Positions 9,283-18,942 of a DNA stretch of 20,980 nucleotides are shown here, in pieces. The notes under the pieces are model-generated. The model was not told the DNA's origin, did no database searches, and saw only the letters and a list, made by a program, of their open reading frames with translations. How positions within the stretch are numbered: position 1 is the stretch's first letter; every line of letters begins with the position of its first letter. The position numbers were made by a program, and so were the translations under genes. The stretch is from Nemertoderma westbladi (Eukaryota > Xenacoelomorpha > Nemertodermatida > Nemertodermatidae): positions 1 to 20,980 of the forward strand of contig JAUCBJ010005443.1 of the NCBI GenBank assembly GCA_032718475.1, read 5' to 3'.

Positions 9283-10634
9283 CCTATGTTGCTGGGTCCG
9301 CCAGTTGGGGTCGGTATGTTGCTGGGTCCGTCGGCACTGTTTGTGGCTGACCATGAGATCTGGGGGGCGCCACGTTGCTGCGTCCGCTGGCACTGTGTGT
9401 GACTGACCGTGAGATCTGCGGGGCGCTATGTTGCTGCTTCAGACGGTACTGTGTGTGACTGGCCGCGAGATCTGGGGATGCTACGTTGCTGCATCCAAAA
9501 GCACAGTGTGTGGCTGACCGTGAGATCTGGGGGTGATATGTTGCTGGGTCTGCCGGCACTGTGTGTGACTCACCGCGAGATCTATGGGGTTGCTACGTTG
9601 CTGCATCCAAAAGCACAGTGTGTGGCTGACCGTGAGATCTGCGGGTGATATGTTGCTGGGTCTGCCGGCACTGTGTGTGACTCACCGCGAGATCTGGGGA
9701 TGCTACGTTGCTGCATCCAAAAGCACAGTGTGTGGCTGACCGTGAGATCTGGGGGTGATATGTTGCTGGGTCTGCCGGCACTGTGTGTGACTCACCGCGA
9801 GATCTGGGGATGCTACGTTGCTGCATCCAAAAGCACAGTGTGTGGCTGACCGTGAGATCTGGGGGTGATATGTTGCTGGGTCTGCCGGCACTGTGTGTGA
9901 CTCACCGCGAGATCTGGGGATGCTACGTTGCTGCATCCAAAAGCACAGTGTGTGGCTGACCGTGAGATCTGGGGGTGATATGTTGCTGGGTCTGCCGGCA
10001 CTGTGTGTGACTCACCGCGAGATCTGGGGATGCTACGTTGCTGCGTCCGCCAGCACTGTGTGTGACTGACCGCGAGATCTGGGGATGCTACGTTGCTGCG
10101 TCCGCCAGCACTGTGTGTGGCTGCCCGTGAGATCTGGGGGGCGCCATGTTGCTGGGTCCACTGGCACTGTGTGTGAATGACCGTGAGATCTGGGGAGCAC
10201 TATGTTGCTGGGTCCACCGGCACTGTGTGTGACTGACCGTGAGATCTGGGGAGCACTATGTTGTTGGGTCCGTTGGCACTATGTGTGAATGGCAGACCGT
10301 GAGATCTGTGCTGTGATGTTGCTGTGTCCGCCGGTAGGGGGTGCTATGTTGATGTGTCCGCCGGTAGGGGGCGCTATATTGCTGTGTCCGCCAGTAGGGG
10401 GCGCTATGTTGCTGCGTCCGCCGTCACTGTGTGTGAATGGCAGACCGCGAAATATGGGGGCGCTATGTTGCTGTGTCCGCCAGTAGGGGCCGCTTTGTTT
10501 TTGGGTCCGCCAGCACTGCGTGTGGCTGACCGCGAGATTTGGGGGGCACTATGTTGCTGGGTCCGCCGGTAGGGGGCGCTATGTTGCTGTGTCTTTCGGT
10601 AGGGGGCGCTATGTTGCTTGGTCCGCTGGCACTG
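9283..10634. repeat. 55-bp minisatellite with 110-bp dimer units
   Basis: The basic unit of about 55 bp runs from a GTTGCTG word through a cytosine-rich CCGCCGGCACTGTGTGTG-type core to GACCGTGAGATCTGGGG. From about 9479 to 10030 two variants alternate, one with GCATCCAAAAGCACAG and one with GGTCTGCCGGCACTG. They form near-identical 110-bp dimers in four to five copies, a clear higher-order step. After about 10310 shorter units of about 30 bp appear in which the GTGTGTGACTGACC...AGATCT part is lost and CCGCC(A/G)G is joined to TAGGGGGCGCTATGTTGCTG. Long open frames seen here, on both strands, follow from the repeat and are not genes. Confidence 0.95.
10329..10611 (+). promoter_or_regulatory. 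Cluster of CTCF-like motifs in short minisatellite units
   Basis: CCAGTAGGGGGCGC at 10391-10404 fits the CTCF core consensus CCASYAGRKGGCRS at all 14 positions. Near matches with one or two changes lie at 10331, 10361, 10480, 10566 and 10596. All are on the same strand, arising because the short repeat unit brings CCGCC(A/G)G next to TAGGGGGCGCT. CTCF is conserved in Bilateria, so binding is possible. Motif match alone does not show function, and AGGGGGCGCT words are common in invertebrate repeats. Confidence 0.35.
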
Positions 10635-10695
10635 AACCTTAGTGCAAGCTGATCATTATTATTTGGTAATAATCTGTACTAAATAGAATCAATCA

Positions 10696-11113
10696 AAATA
10701 CTGTAACATTGGATTGGGTCTGAACAGGAGGTAAGCTGTAATTGGAGGTTGGTACTCAATCCAATTGGTCCCAAGCAAACTTTCCAAAACACCACTTCGT
10801 AACGAGATTGAGTACACATGGTTTTAAATACTGTAAATAAAATACTGTAACATTGGATTGGGTCTGAACAGGAGGTAAGCTATAATTGGAGGTGGGTACT
10901 CAATCCAATTGGTCCCAAGCAAACTTCCCAAAACGCCACCTCGTAACGAGATTGAGTACACATGGTTTTAAATACTGTAAATAAAATACTGTAACATTGG
11001 ATTGGGTCTGAACAGGAGGTAAGCTATAATTGGAGGTGGGTACTCAATCCAATTGGTCCCAAGCAAACTTCCCAAAACGCCACCTCGTAACGAGTTTGAG
11101 TACACATTGTTTT
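10696..11113. repeat. 144-bp tandem repeat, 2.9 copies
   Basis: AACATTGGATTGGG recurs at 10705, 10849 and 10993, exactly 144 bp apart, with few differences between copies. Each unit holds an inverted pair ATTGGATTG/CAATCCAAT that can form a stem across about 50 bp, and a splice-donor-like GAGGTAAGC. A fragment of the same unit (ATTGGAGGTGGGT) reappears near 11444. Confidence 0.9.
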
Positions 11114-12260
11114 CACTTCAAGCTGTGCTCCGTAACGGGATGTCTGGAGATAGACAAACAATGTCTGTGCAAATTGTGCGGCAGTACTCTCACTTTGCTA
11201 CACGCTCTAGCCTGTTCTAGAATAAAACCTCATGGTCTGAGTTTTCTCGACAACTTCGTCTGTGTGATCCATCACAATTTTAAACTCCCTGCAATTTTTA
11301 AACTAGTCCCAAACAAATTTATCTTATTTTATTACTAATAAATACATTTTACATACATTAATTGAATTTATTTATTTTACATTTTTTTAGTACATTATTT
11401 TATGCCGAAAGGCGCAATTGAATTAATAAATATAATATACTCAGAATTGGAGGTGGGTGGACATCGGATGGCAGAGGTTTCCGTGGTGTACAATACAGTA
11501 GGTACCTCGAAATCCACTGCCTATGCTACAGTACCTTGGGTATTTCACCGATAGAACCTTTCTCTGTATCTTTTGGTGAGATAGCTAAGCTATTAAGATT
11601 CCCAAGGGAGTAATAATATTGAAGTTATTTATTTAGTTAGGCCTACCCCACTTTCCTCTGTAGAGGAATGAATTATGATTGCGTCACAAGTCCTCTTCTA
11701 TTTCCACAATACTTTGGAACCCCCTTACTAAAAATGAATTATAAGGATCACTGATATTGTGTGGGAGACATTTGACGATCCTACATCTACACCTGTTAGA
11801 GAATATGATTTATAACTATATACGTAATTGTTCATAAAAATAAAACTTTATAGCGTTACGGCAGGAGTGATTTTGATTCCCGTGCGTCAGCGAGGGAAAT
11901 AATAGAACGAGGGTCGTAAAATATTTAATGTGCTATTTATGAACAATGGCGAATCGAATTTTATTTATTTGTGGGGAATTATCTGTAGTTACGCACTCAA
12001 ACCTTCTAGAACAACCCAATGATGACGCGTTGACATACTGGATATACTGGACATACATAGTAAATGTATGGCGTAGGGTAGGGATATACTGAGAAATAAT
12101 GCCGCACTGCGATGTAAAGTTAGAAAATATGTCGGCTTGGCGATTTGGTAGGTCTAAATTAATTCCACACAAATAAATAAAAGTTTAATTAGTTCTCAAT
12201 ACCAGTGCATCTTAATGATAATGTACGGTCTAATAAGCGGCCTTTAATTAATTATTTTAG
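11114..12260. other. Gene-free stretch upstream of the predicted gene
   Basis: Mostly AT-rich. Open frames at 11030-11338 (plus) and 11933-12172 (minus) look random in composition, and the first begins inside the tandem repeat. One TAGGCCTA lies at 11638-11645. If the exon ending at 12319 has a real acceptor at 12260, a promoter and 5' untranslated exon should lie here or upstream, but I cannot point to one. Confidence 0.4.
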
Positions 12261-12276
12261 GAATAGAGATTCCGAG

Positions 12277-12319
12277 ATGATTAACTGCATGGAAATTGCT
12301 GTGTATGCGAGTATAACAG
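12277..12319 (+). CDS. Exon 1 of a predicted host gene, start of a membrane segment
   Basis: The likely exon runs from an acceptor-like ATTATTTTAG (ending 12260) to a strong donor, CAG|GTGAGT, at 12319/12320. The first ATG in the open frame is 12277, with a second in frame at 12289; either gives a short N-terminus ending YASIT. The exon ends in phase 1 (one G). Joined to 17549 the codon becomes GCA and the frame stays open. The hydrophobic stretch begun here (MEIAVYASIT) is completed by the first residues of exon 2 (AFAGYGLYTSFM), giving one credible signal-anchor helix of about 20 residues. This continuity and the phase match are the reasons for pairing these exons, which lie 5.2 kb apart. 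It remains a prediction. Confidence 0.55.
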
Positions 12320-12443
12320 GTGAGTCAGTACATAATCATAGATCATTTGCACTTTTCGGATAAACTTTCAGTTTAAAATAATATTAAAGTTTCAACCCAG
12401 ATTGCGACGGTCAATGATACAGAATGTAAGTTTAATAATACAT

Positions 12444-15393
12444 CTTCAGTTGTAGCTACTGTACGGTACCTATCGGGCCGCGTCTGGTAGCCGTTGGCTT
12501 GTAGATGTCTCCTACAGTAGTAGGAGACATAAGGACACTTCAGTTGTAGCTACTGTACCCATTGGGCCGCGTCTGGTAGCCGTTGGCTTGTAGATGTCTC
12601 CTACAGTAGTAGGAGACATAAGGACACTTCAGTTGTAGCTACTGTACCCATTGGGCCGCGTCTGGTAGCCGTTGGCTTGTAGATGTCTCCTACAGTAGTA
12701 GGAGACATAAGGACACTTCAGTTGTAGCTACTGTACCTATGGGGCCGCGTCTGGTAGCCGTTGGCTTGTAGATGTCTCCTACAGTAGTAGGAGACATAAG
12801 GACACTTCAGTTGTAGCTACTGTACCTATGGGGCCGCGTCTGGTAGCCGTTGGCTTGTAGATGTCTCCTACAGTAGTAGGAGACATAAGGACACTTCAGT
12901 TGTAGCTACTGTACCTATGGGGCCGCGTCTGGTAGCCGTTGGCTTGTAGATGTCTCCTACAGTAGTAGGAGACATAAGGACACTTCAGTTGTAGCTACTG
13001 TACCCAATTGCGCCGCGTCTGGTAGCCGTTGGCTTGTAGATGTCTCCTACAGTAGTAGGAGACATAAGGACACTTCAGTTGTAGCTACTGTACCCATCGG
13101 GCCGCGTCTGGTAGCCGTTGGCTTGTAGATGTCTCCTACAGTAGTAGGAGACATAAGGACACTTCAGTTGTAGCTACTGTACCCATCGGGCCGCGTCTGG
13201 TAGCCGTTGGCTTGTAGATGTCTCCTACAGTAGTAGGAGACATAAGGACACTTCAGTTGTAGCTACTGTACCTATGGGGCCGCGTCTGGTAGCCGTTGGC
13301 TTGTAGATGTCTCCTACAGTAGTAGGAGACATAAGGACACTTCAGTTGTAGCTACTGTACTCATAGGGCCGCGTCTGGTAGCCGTTGGCTTGTAGATGTC
13401 TCCTACAGTAGTAGGAGACATAAGGACACTTCAGTTGTAGCTACTGTACCCATCGGGCCGCGTCTGGTAGCCGTTGGCCTGTAGATGTCTCCTACAGTAG
13501 TAGGAGACATAAGGACACTTCAGTTGTAGCTACTGTACCTATCGGGCCGGGTCTGGAAGCCGTTGGCTTGTAGATGTCTCCTACAGTAGTAGGAGACATA
13601 AGGACACTTCAGTTGTAGCTACTGTACCTATGGGGCCGCGTCTGGTAGCCGTTGGCTTGTAGATGTCTTCTACAGTAGTAGGAGACATAAGGACACTTCA
13701 GTTGTAGCTACTGTACTCATAGGGCCGCGTCTGGTAGCCGTTGGCTTGTAGATGTCTCCTACAGTAGTAGGAGACATAAGGACACTTCAGTTGTAGCTAC
13801 TGTACCTATGGGGCAGCGTCTGGTAGCCGTTGGCTTGTAGATGTCTCCTACAGTAGTAGGAGACATAAGGACACTTCAGTTGTAGCTACTGTACCTATGG
13901 GGCCGCGTCTGGTAGCCGTTGGCTTGTAGATGTCTCCTACAGTAGTAGGAGACATAAGGACACTTCAGTTGTAGCTACTGTACCTATGGGGCCGCGTCTG
14001 GTAGCCGTTGGCTTGTAGATGTCTCCTACAGTAGTAGGAGACATAAGGACACTTCAGTTGTAGCTACTGTACCTATGGGGCCGCGTCTGGTAGCCGTTGG
14101 CTTGTAGATGTCTCCTACAGTAGTAGGAGACATAAGGACACTTCAGTTGTAGCTACTGTACCTATGGAGCCGCGTCTGGTAGCCGTTGGCTTGTAGATGT
14201 CTCCTACAGTAGTAGGAGACATAAGGACACTTCAGTTGTAGCTACTGTACCCAATTGCGCCGCGTCTGGTAGCCGTTGGCTTGTAGATGTCTCCTACAGT
14301 AGTAGGAGACATAAGGACACTTCAGTTGTAGCTACTGTACCTATGGGGCCGCGTCTGGTAGCCGTTGGCTTGTAGATGTCTCCTACAGTAGTAGGAGACA
14401 TAAGGACACTTCAGTTGTAGCTACTGTACTCATAGGGCCGCGTCTGGTAGCCGTTGGCTTGTAGATGTCTCCTACAGTAGTAGGAGACATAAGGACACTT
14501 CAGTTGTAGCTACTGTACCCATCGGGCCGCGTCTGGTAGCCGTTGGCCTGTAGATGTCTCCTACAGTAGTAGGAGACATAAGGACACTTCAGTTGTAGCT
14601 ACTGTACCTATCGGGCCGGGTCTGGAAGCCGTTGGCTTGTAGATGTCTCCTACAGTAGTAGGAGACATAAGGACACTTCAGTTGTAGCTACTGTACCTAT
14701 GGGGCCGCGTCTGGTAGCCGTTGGCTTGTAGATGTCTCCTACAGTAGTAGGAGACATAAGGACACTTCAGTTGTAGCTACTGTACTCATAGGGCCGCGTC
14801 TGGTAGCCGTTGGCTTGTAGATGTCTCCTACAGTAGTAGGAGACATAAGGACACTTCAGTTGTAGCTACTGTACCTATGGGGCAGCGTCTGGTAGCCGTT
14901 GGCTTGTAGATGTCTCCTACAGTAGTAGGAGACATAAGGACACTTCAGTTGTAGCTACTGTACCTATGGGGCCGCGTCTGGTAGCCGTTGGCTTGTAGAT
15001 GTCTCCTACAGTAGTAGGAGACATAAGGACACTTCAGTTGTAGCTACTGTACCTATGGGGCCGCGTCTGGTAGCCGTTGGCTTGTAGATGTCTCCTGCAG
15101 TAGTGGGAGACATAAGGACACTTCAGTTGTAGCTACTGTACCCATCGGGCCGCGTCTGGTAGCCGTTGGCCTGTAGATGTCTCCTACAGTAGTAGGAGAC
15201 ATAAGGACACTTCAATTGTAGCTACTGTACCTATCGGGCCGGGTCTGGTAGCCGTTGGCTTGTAGATGTCTCCTACAGTAGTAGGAGACATAAGGACACT
15301 TCAGTTGTAGCTACTGTACCTATCGGGCCGGGTCTGGTAGCTGTTGGCTTGTAGATGTCTCCTACAGTAGTAGGAGACATAAGGACACTTCAG
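12444..15393. repeat. 89-bp hairpin satellite, about 33 copies
   Basis: CTTCAGTTGTAGCTACTGTA recurs every 89 bp (a few units are 90) from 12444 to about 15393, within intron 1. Every unit carries a palindrome, ATGTCTCCTAC, loop AGTA, GTAGGAGACAT, with 11-bp perfect arms, plus the small palindrome GTAGCTAC. Units differ mainly in the six or so bases before GGCCGCG (such as CCCATT, CCTATG, TCATAG, CCCAATTGC). The order of variants in the block starting near 13260 is repeated about 1069 bp later, a higher-order duplication of about seven units. Conservation is very high, which suggests recent spread or homogenisation. I see no coding and no spacer diversity. Confidence 0.97.
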
Positions 15394-15457
15394 TTCCAGA
15401 GAAGGTTTGCAAGGACATCATTCGGATAATAGAATATATTATATATATATATACACA

Positions 15458-17258
15458 TATAGGTCAGGTCAAGTATTCTAGGTCATTGATCAAAAAAACT
15501 TGCCACCTCCATGCAGCATAAAGGAGGTACCACCTGTAGCTGCATAGACCCTCTTACTAGGGCAAATCTGGTCCTGTAACTAGGACCCCCTTCGTTCTGG
15601 GATAAGGACGCCCTTGGTCCTGGATTAAGGACCCATATACTTGGCTGCAGGGGTATATGGCCTGACCAGGCAGATGGTGATCTACCAATGGCTGGTCAGG
15701 AGTAGAGTGTTCTCATGTCCACTCTGAGAGCACTTCACTGCGACCTGCACCTGGCAGCAAGGGTACAGGGCATGACCCAGCAAATGAGCTGCAACAGCCA
15801 ATGGTGGGTCATGTGCGCCAGAGTAGATATGGGTGATGGGCCTCATATCTGACTCCATTGCGACACCCACCCTGTGGAATGGCAAACCAGGGTGTGGTAT
15901 TTGCCCCGAGAGCTGACTCGGCAAAAAAACACCCCCCAACCCCCACTATGGATTACATTAGCAATGCGGAGGTCCGGCCACTAGAGGCCAGTGGAATTAC
16001 CGGACACAATCGGCCTCACAGGCGTCAGTTAACTCCTGACCGGCTGCCTGTCTCACCCCCTACTGGAGAGAGAGCAGCCAACAATTCTTTGAGTCCCTTT
16101 CCTGATGACCTTTCTGGCCCAAACCCTGGGTCACCAGGGAGGCCAGATTGTGATGGGGAGAGGGATTCTGGAGTTGGAGGCTACTCTCATGTTCCACCCC
16201 GACCAACAAAGCCATTGGTGAATCTGAGGCAAGTCACTAGACTAGCCTCAGTAAACACCCTAACACTCGGGTCCCCAATGCGACAAGGTGAGCTGACTGC
16301 CTTGGCAGATAAGCTTTCTCTTAGCACAGTGGGTGTTCAAGAGCACCGAATGCAGACTGGACAGACTGATGAGGTTCTGATTAAGGACATGGGGGGAGGT
16401 TGGCGACTCGCCCTCGCGTCAGCAGATGATAGTGGCAATGGTGGAATTGGTCTATTGATGAATTCAACTGCACATGCAGCATTGGACAAAATAGACCAAA
16501 TCTCTAACCGCATCATCCGTTGCCACTTCTCATGTTCTGGAAGCTCCAGAAAGACCAAAATTCTGACAGTTAACTTTGAAAGTCCTCAGCAAGTCTCTGA
16601 TCGGATGAGCATAAGCTCAAAGGATGGTATGCTTGAGCATGTGGACGACTTCTGTTACCTGGGATCATGGATCCGGAAGTCAGGTGAGGACCTTCGAATA
16701 CGTAAGGGAAAGGCATGGGCAGCCTTGAATAGGCTTTCCAGGATTTGGAAGTCACCGAGAATTAATCGGAAACTTAAGGTCCGATTATTTAGAGCAGCAG
16801 TAGTTCTAGTACTCCTCTACGGGAGTCCATGTTGGGCTCTAACTGCTGAGGACACCAAATCTCTGGATGGCACATTCAAAAGAATGCTACGCCGGGTTTA
16901 TTGTGTCAGGTACAATGCACACATCTCCAACCAGACACTATATAACATTGGAGGTGTCTCATTGGTTCCCCCAAGCTTGACACTAGAACAAAATCGCCTC
17001 CGCTTTGCAGGACATTGCTTTCGCCGTGAGGACCAGCCAGTGCATAATCTTGTACTTTGGCAGCCTCATGGAGTGAATAAGCATGGTGGACAGCCCATGA
17101 CTTTCTTGAGACGCATCTTAAAGGACACTGGCCTTAAAGATGCGGATGATCTAGCAAATGTCATGGGTGATAGGGAGTTGTGGCGGTGCAATTTTATTGA
17201 CAAGCCGGCACAGCATTCTTAAAAATGCAGCTGCAATGCAGCATGCCGATCCTAGTAG
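15458..17258 (+). mobile_element. Internally deleted LINE copy in intron 1
   Basis: This is the same LINE family as the minus-strand copy at 6926-7830, with the same 3' end (CCGATCCTAGTAG) but reaching much further 5'. A possible target duplication, TATACACA, lies at 15450-15457 and 17259-17266; the left one is in an AT repeat, so it is weak evidence. The leader (15458-15947) is rich in hairpins: GGTCCT/AGGACC pairs, then two related modules about 110 bp apart starting TTGGCTGCAGGGG and CTGGCAGCAAGGG. Most of the endonuclease and nearly all of the reverse transcriptase, including the FADD box, are deleted at about 16541. The copy lies in the sense direction of the host gene. Confidence 0.8.
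15948..17222 (+). pseudogene. LINE endonuclease N-terminus fused to reverse transcriptase C-terminus, open frame
   Basis: A 424-codon frame starts at ATG 15948 (upstream in-frame starts at 15879 or a TTG at 15858 are possible) and ends TAA at 17220-17222. Residues 1-90 are a Pro/Arg-rich leader. About 95-200 is the beginning of an APE-type endonuclease, with LASVNTLTLGSP (the Asn-containing first motif) and VGVQEHRM (the catalytic Glu motif). At about residue 198 it jumps from FSCSGS straight to SRKTKILTVNF, which in the minus-strand copy lies after FADD. The last 220 residues are the C-terminal region (YGSPCWALTAED, NRLRFAGHCFRRED). The deletion is in frame and leaves no stop, so the fused product could still be made, but it cannot reverse-transcribe. 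Whether this is an accident or a maintained derivative is unknown. Confidence 0.8.
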
Positions 17259-17377
17259 TATACACAGATTATAAATTTAGCAAGTCAAAGCCGCTGGGGT
17301 GTGGGATCCGGGTTAATTCGGGATTCGGGATAATTTTTAATTTTTATTTAACGTGGTTGATGTTGGTTTCCTTACAA

Positions 17378-17418
17378 TTATATATATATATATATATATA
17401 TATTACATATATATATAG
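17378..17418. repeat. (TA)n microsatellite
   Basis: A run of TA dinucleotides with one TTACA break, in intron 1 about 130 bp upstream of exon 2. Confidence 0.85.
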
Positions 17419-17548
17419 TACATTGTAGTACTTTTTATTCATAAAAAATAAGCTGAAATTTGTCAAATAAGAATGTATTAAACACATGAGAATTGGCCAT
17501 GGTCTTAATAATTGTACCTACTCTACTCTACACACATTATCATTGCAG

Positions 17549-18160
17549 CATTCGCTGGTTATGGTTTATACACAAGTTTCATGAATGTAATGCGTGTTAA
17601 AGGATGGAAATCAGCAAAGAACGCCGAATGGCCTGTTACGGAAGAAGCTGAGATTGGCGGGGAAGATAAAATCTGGCTTTTTTATGGACCACAAACAAAC
17701 TTTTGTCAAAATCTAGATATGTTAATGTCCCATAGTCCATTGTTCATTCTCAAATTAATCGATCTATTTGTTGTTAGACGAATTAAATTTTTGTTAGAAG
17801 TAGTAAAATTCTACTTCAGAAATAAAAGATGGACCATTGAGTCAAACTTCAGTGAACGGGATCTTTACATGTTGGTCATAGATAGTCCAATGATTATCAT
17901 AGCAACGAAAGGAAAACGTCCGAACACCTTTGAGATTCGGATTCCACAGTTGTCGTTGAAAATGAGGAAGAATAGTGATCCGAGTCATTTGAGAGTTGTA
18001 CTTAATTCGGAAACAGAGACAATTGAAGAAGCAACTCTGAATGGCAATCATCTAGAAGACGAAAGAGTTCCAACGTTTCTGATAATGGCGTTGGTTCTTT
18101 GGTTGCATGTGCATACCCACAAAGCTGCAGAAAACTCTGCTAGGGAGATAGCAGCTAAAG
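17549..18160 (+). CDS. Exon 2 of the predicted host gene, product not recognised
   Basis: A pyrimidine-poor but usable acceptor, ATTATCATTGCAG, ends at 17548, and a donor AAAG|GTATGT lies at 18160/18161. The exon enters and leaves in phase 1 and adds 203 whole codons. It supplies the rest of the N-terminal membrane helix, then a basic and Trp-containing stretch (VMRVKGWKSAKNAEWPV). An acidic patch (EEAEIGGEDK), a soluble middle with KIWLFYGPQTNFC, and a beta-like block rich in Ile/Val follow. It ends with a hydrophobic run, FLIMALVLWL, and a striking H-V-H-T-H (about residues 201-205 of the predicted protein), which could bind a metal. Composition and codon pattern look genuinely coding over 600 bp. 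I cannot name the family. Confidence 0.7.
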
Positions 18161-18293
18161 GTATGTTGGCCTACACGGTTCACTTTATTTTGTGTATGAC
18201 AACGGAAATAGTTTCAATTAACAAGACAGACAATTTTAGAATTGTATTAATTTTAGAATTAGACAGAATGAAGTAGACAGCCGACAGTGACGA

Positions 18294-18872
18294 ATAGCTT
18301 GAAATATTTTAAGCCAATCAAATAACTCCAGCGTACTGGAGGGAAATTCAAATTCAAAATGGTTTACAGATTCCAGTGCCATGTTGTATTGTTGTAGTAC
18401 TGTTGTATTAGTCTACCCATGTGGTTGTTAGACGTTTTATAAAAATGGTTTATCCATCAGACAGTAAAACCAAGCCAGTAGTTCTCGTACAGTACAACGA
18501 TTCAACATATCCGGTACCAGTACTGTCTGGTGGATTAGCCATTGTCAAGCCAACCAATTTTAGTAGTACTAATTTTTCGGGTACCGTATATGCTGAATCG
18601 TTGTGCGAGAACTACTGGCTTGGTTTTACTGTCTGACTTGGTTTTACTGTAATTCTGTCCATTTCTGCACTTGACATCCATTTCTGCAAGCCAAACAATT
18701 TTAGAATAAAAAGAAAAGGTCTAACGATACGGGGTAGACTAATACTGTACTATAACAATACAAAATGGAATTGGAATCTGTAAACCATTTTGAATTTGAA
18801 TTTCCCTCCAGTACGCTACCAGCATGAGGCAACCTGGAGTTATTTGATTGGCTTAAAAAGATTTCAAGCTAT
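18294..18872. repeat. 579-bp nested foldback inside intron 2
   Basis: The left arm (18294-18420, from ATAGCTTGAAAT through AGCCAATCAAATAACTCCAG) is inverted on the right (18733-18872), with an extra 17-18 bp in the right arm near 18822-18839. Inside is a second inverted pair, about 18459-18515 and 18580-18637, sharing CAGACAGTAAAACCAAGCCA and GTAGTTCTCG. Together these occupy about three quarters of the 782-bp intron. Arms differ by only a few bases. It looks like one MITE-type foldback inserted into, or grown around, another. No clear target duplication was found. Confidence 0.85.
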
Positions 18873-18942
18873 ACTGAAGCTGTGATTGGCTACTTTGAAT
18901 TGCTATCAGCCACCGTATTATACAGAACATTTGTTATTACAG

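Noticed and set aside
9480-10000. CACAGTG heptamers repeated in the minisatellite as recombination signals
   Set aside because: They are part of the repeat unit, have no nonamer at 12 or 23 nt and no associated target duplications.
9190-10572. Several open frames on both strands over the 55-bp minisatellite
   Set aside because: Unit lengths near multiples of three in tandem keep frames open; products are repetitive and have no known domain.
11030-11338. 102-codon plus-strand open frame
   Set aside because: It starts inside the 144-bp tandem repeat and its product has no recognisable pattern; no splice or homology support.
12444-15393. CRISPR-like array (regular hairpin repeats)
   Set aside because: The whole 89-bp unit repeats with no unique spacers, and the setting is a eukaryotic intron; it is a satellite.
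18421-18636. 71-codon open frame in intron 2
   Set aside because: It spans the inner inverted repeat of the foldback and is explained by it.
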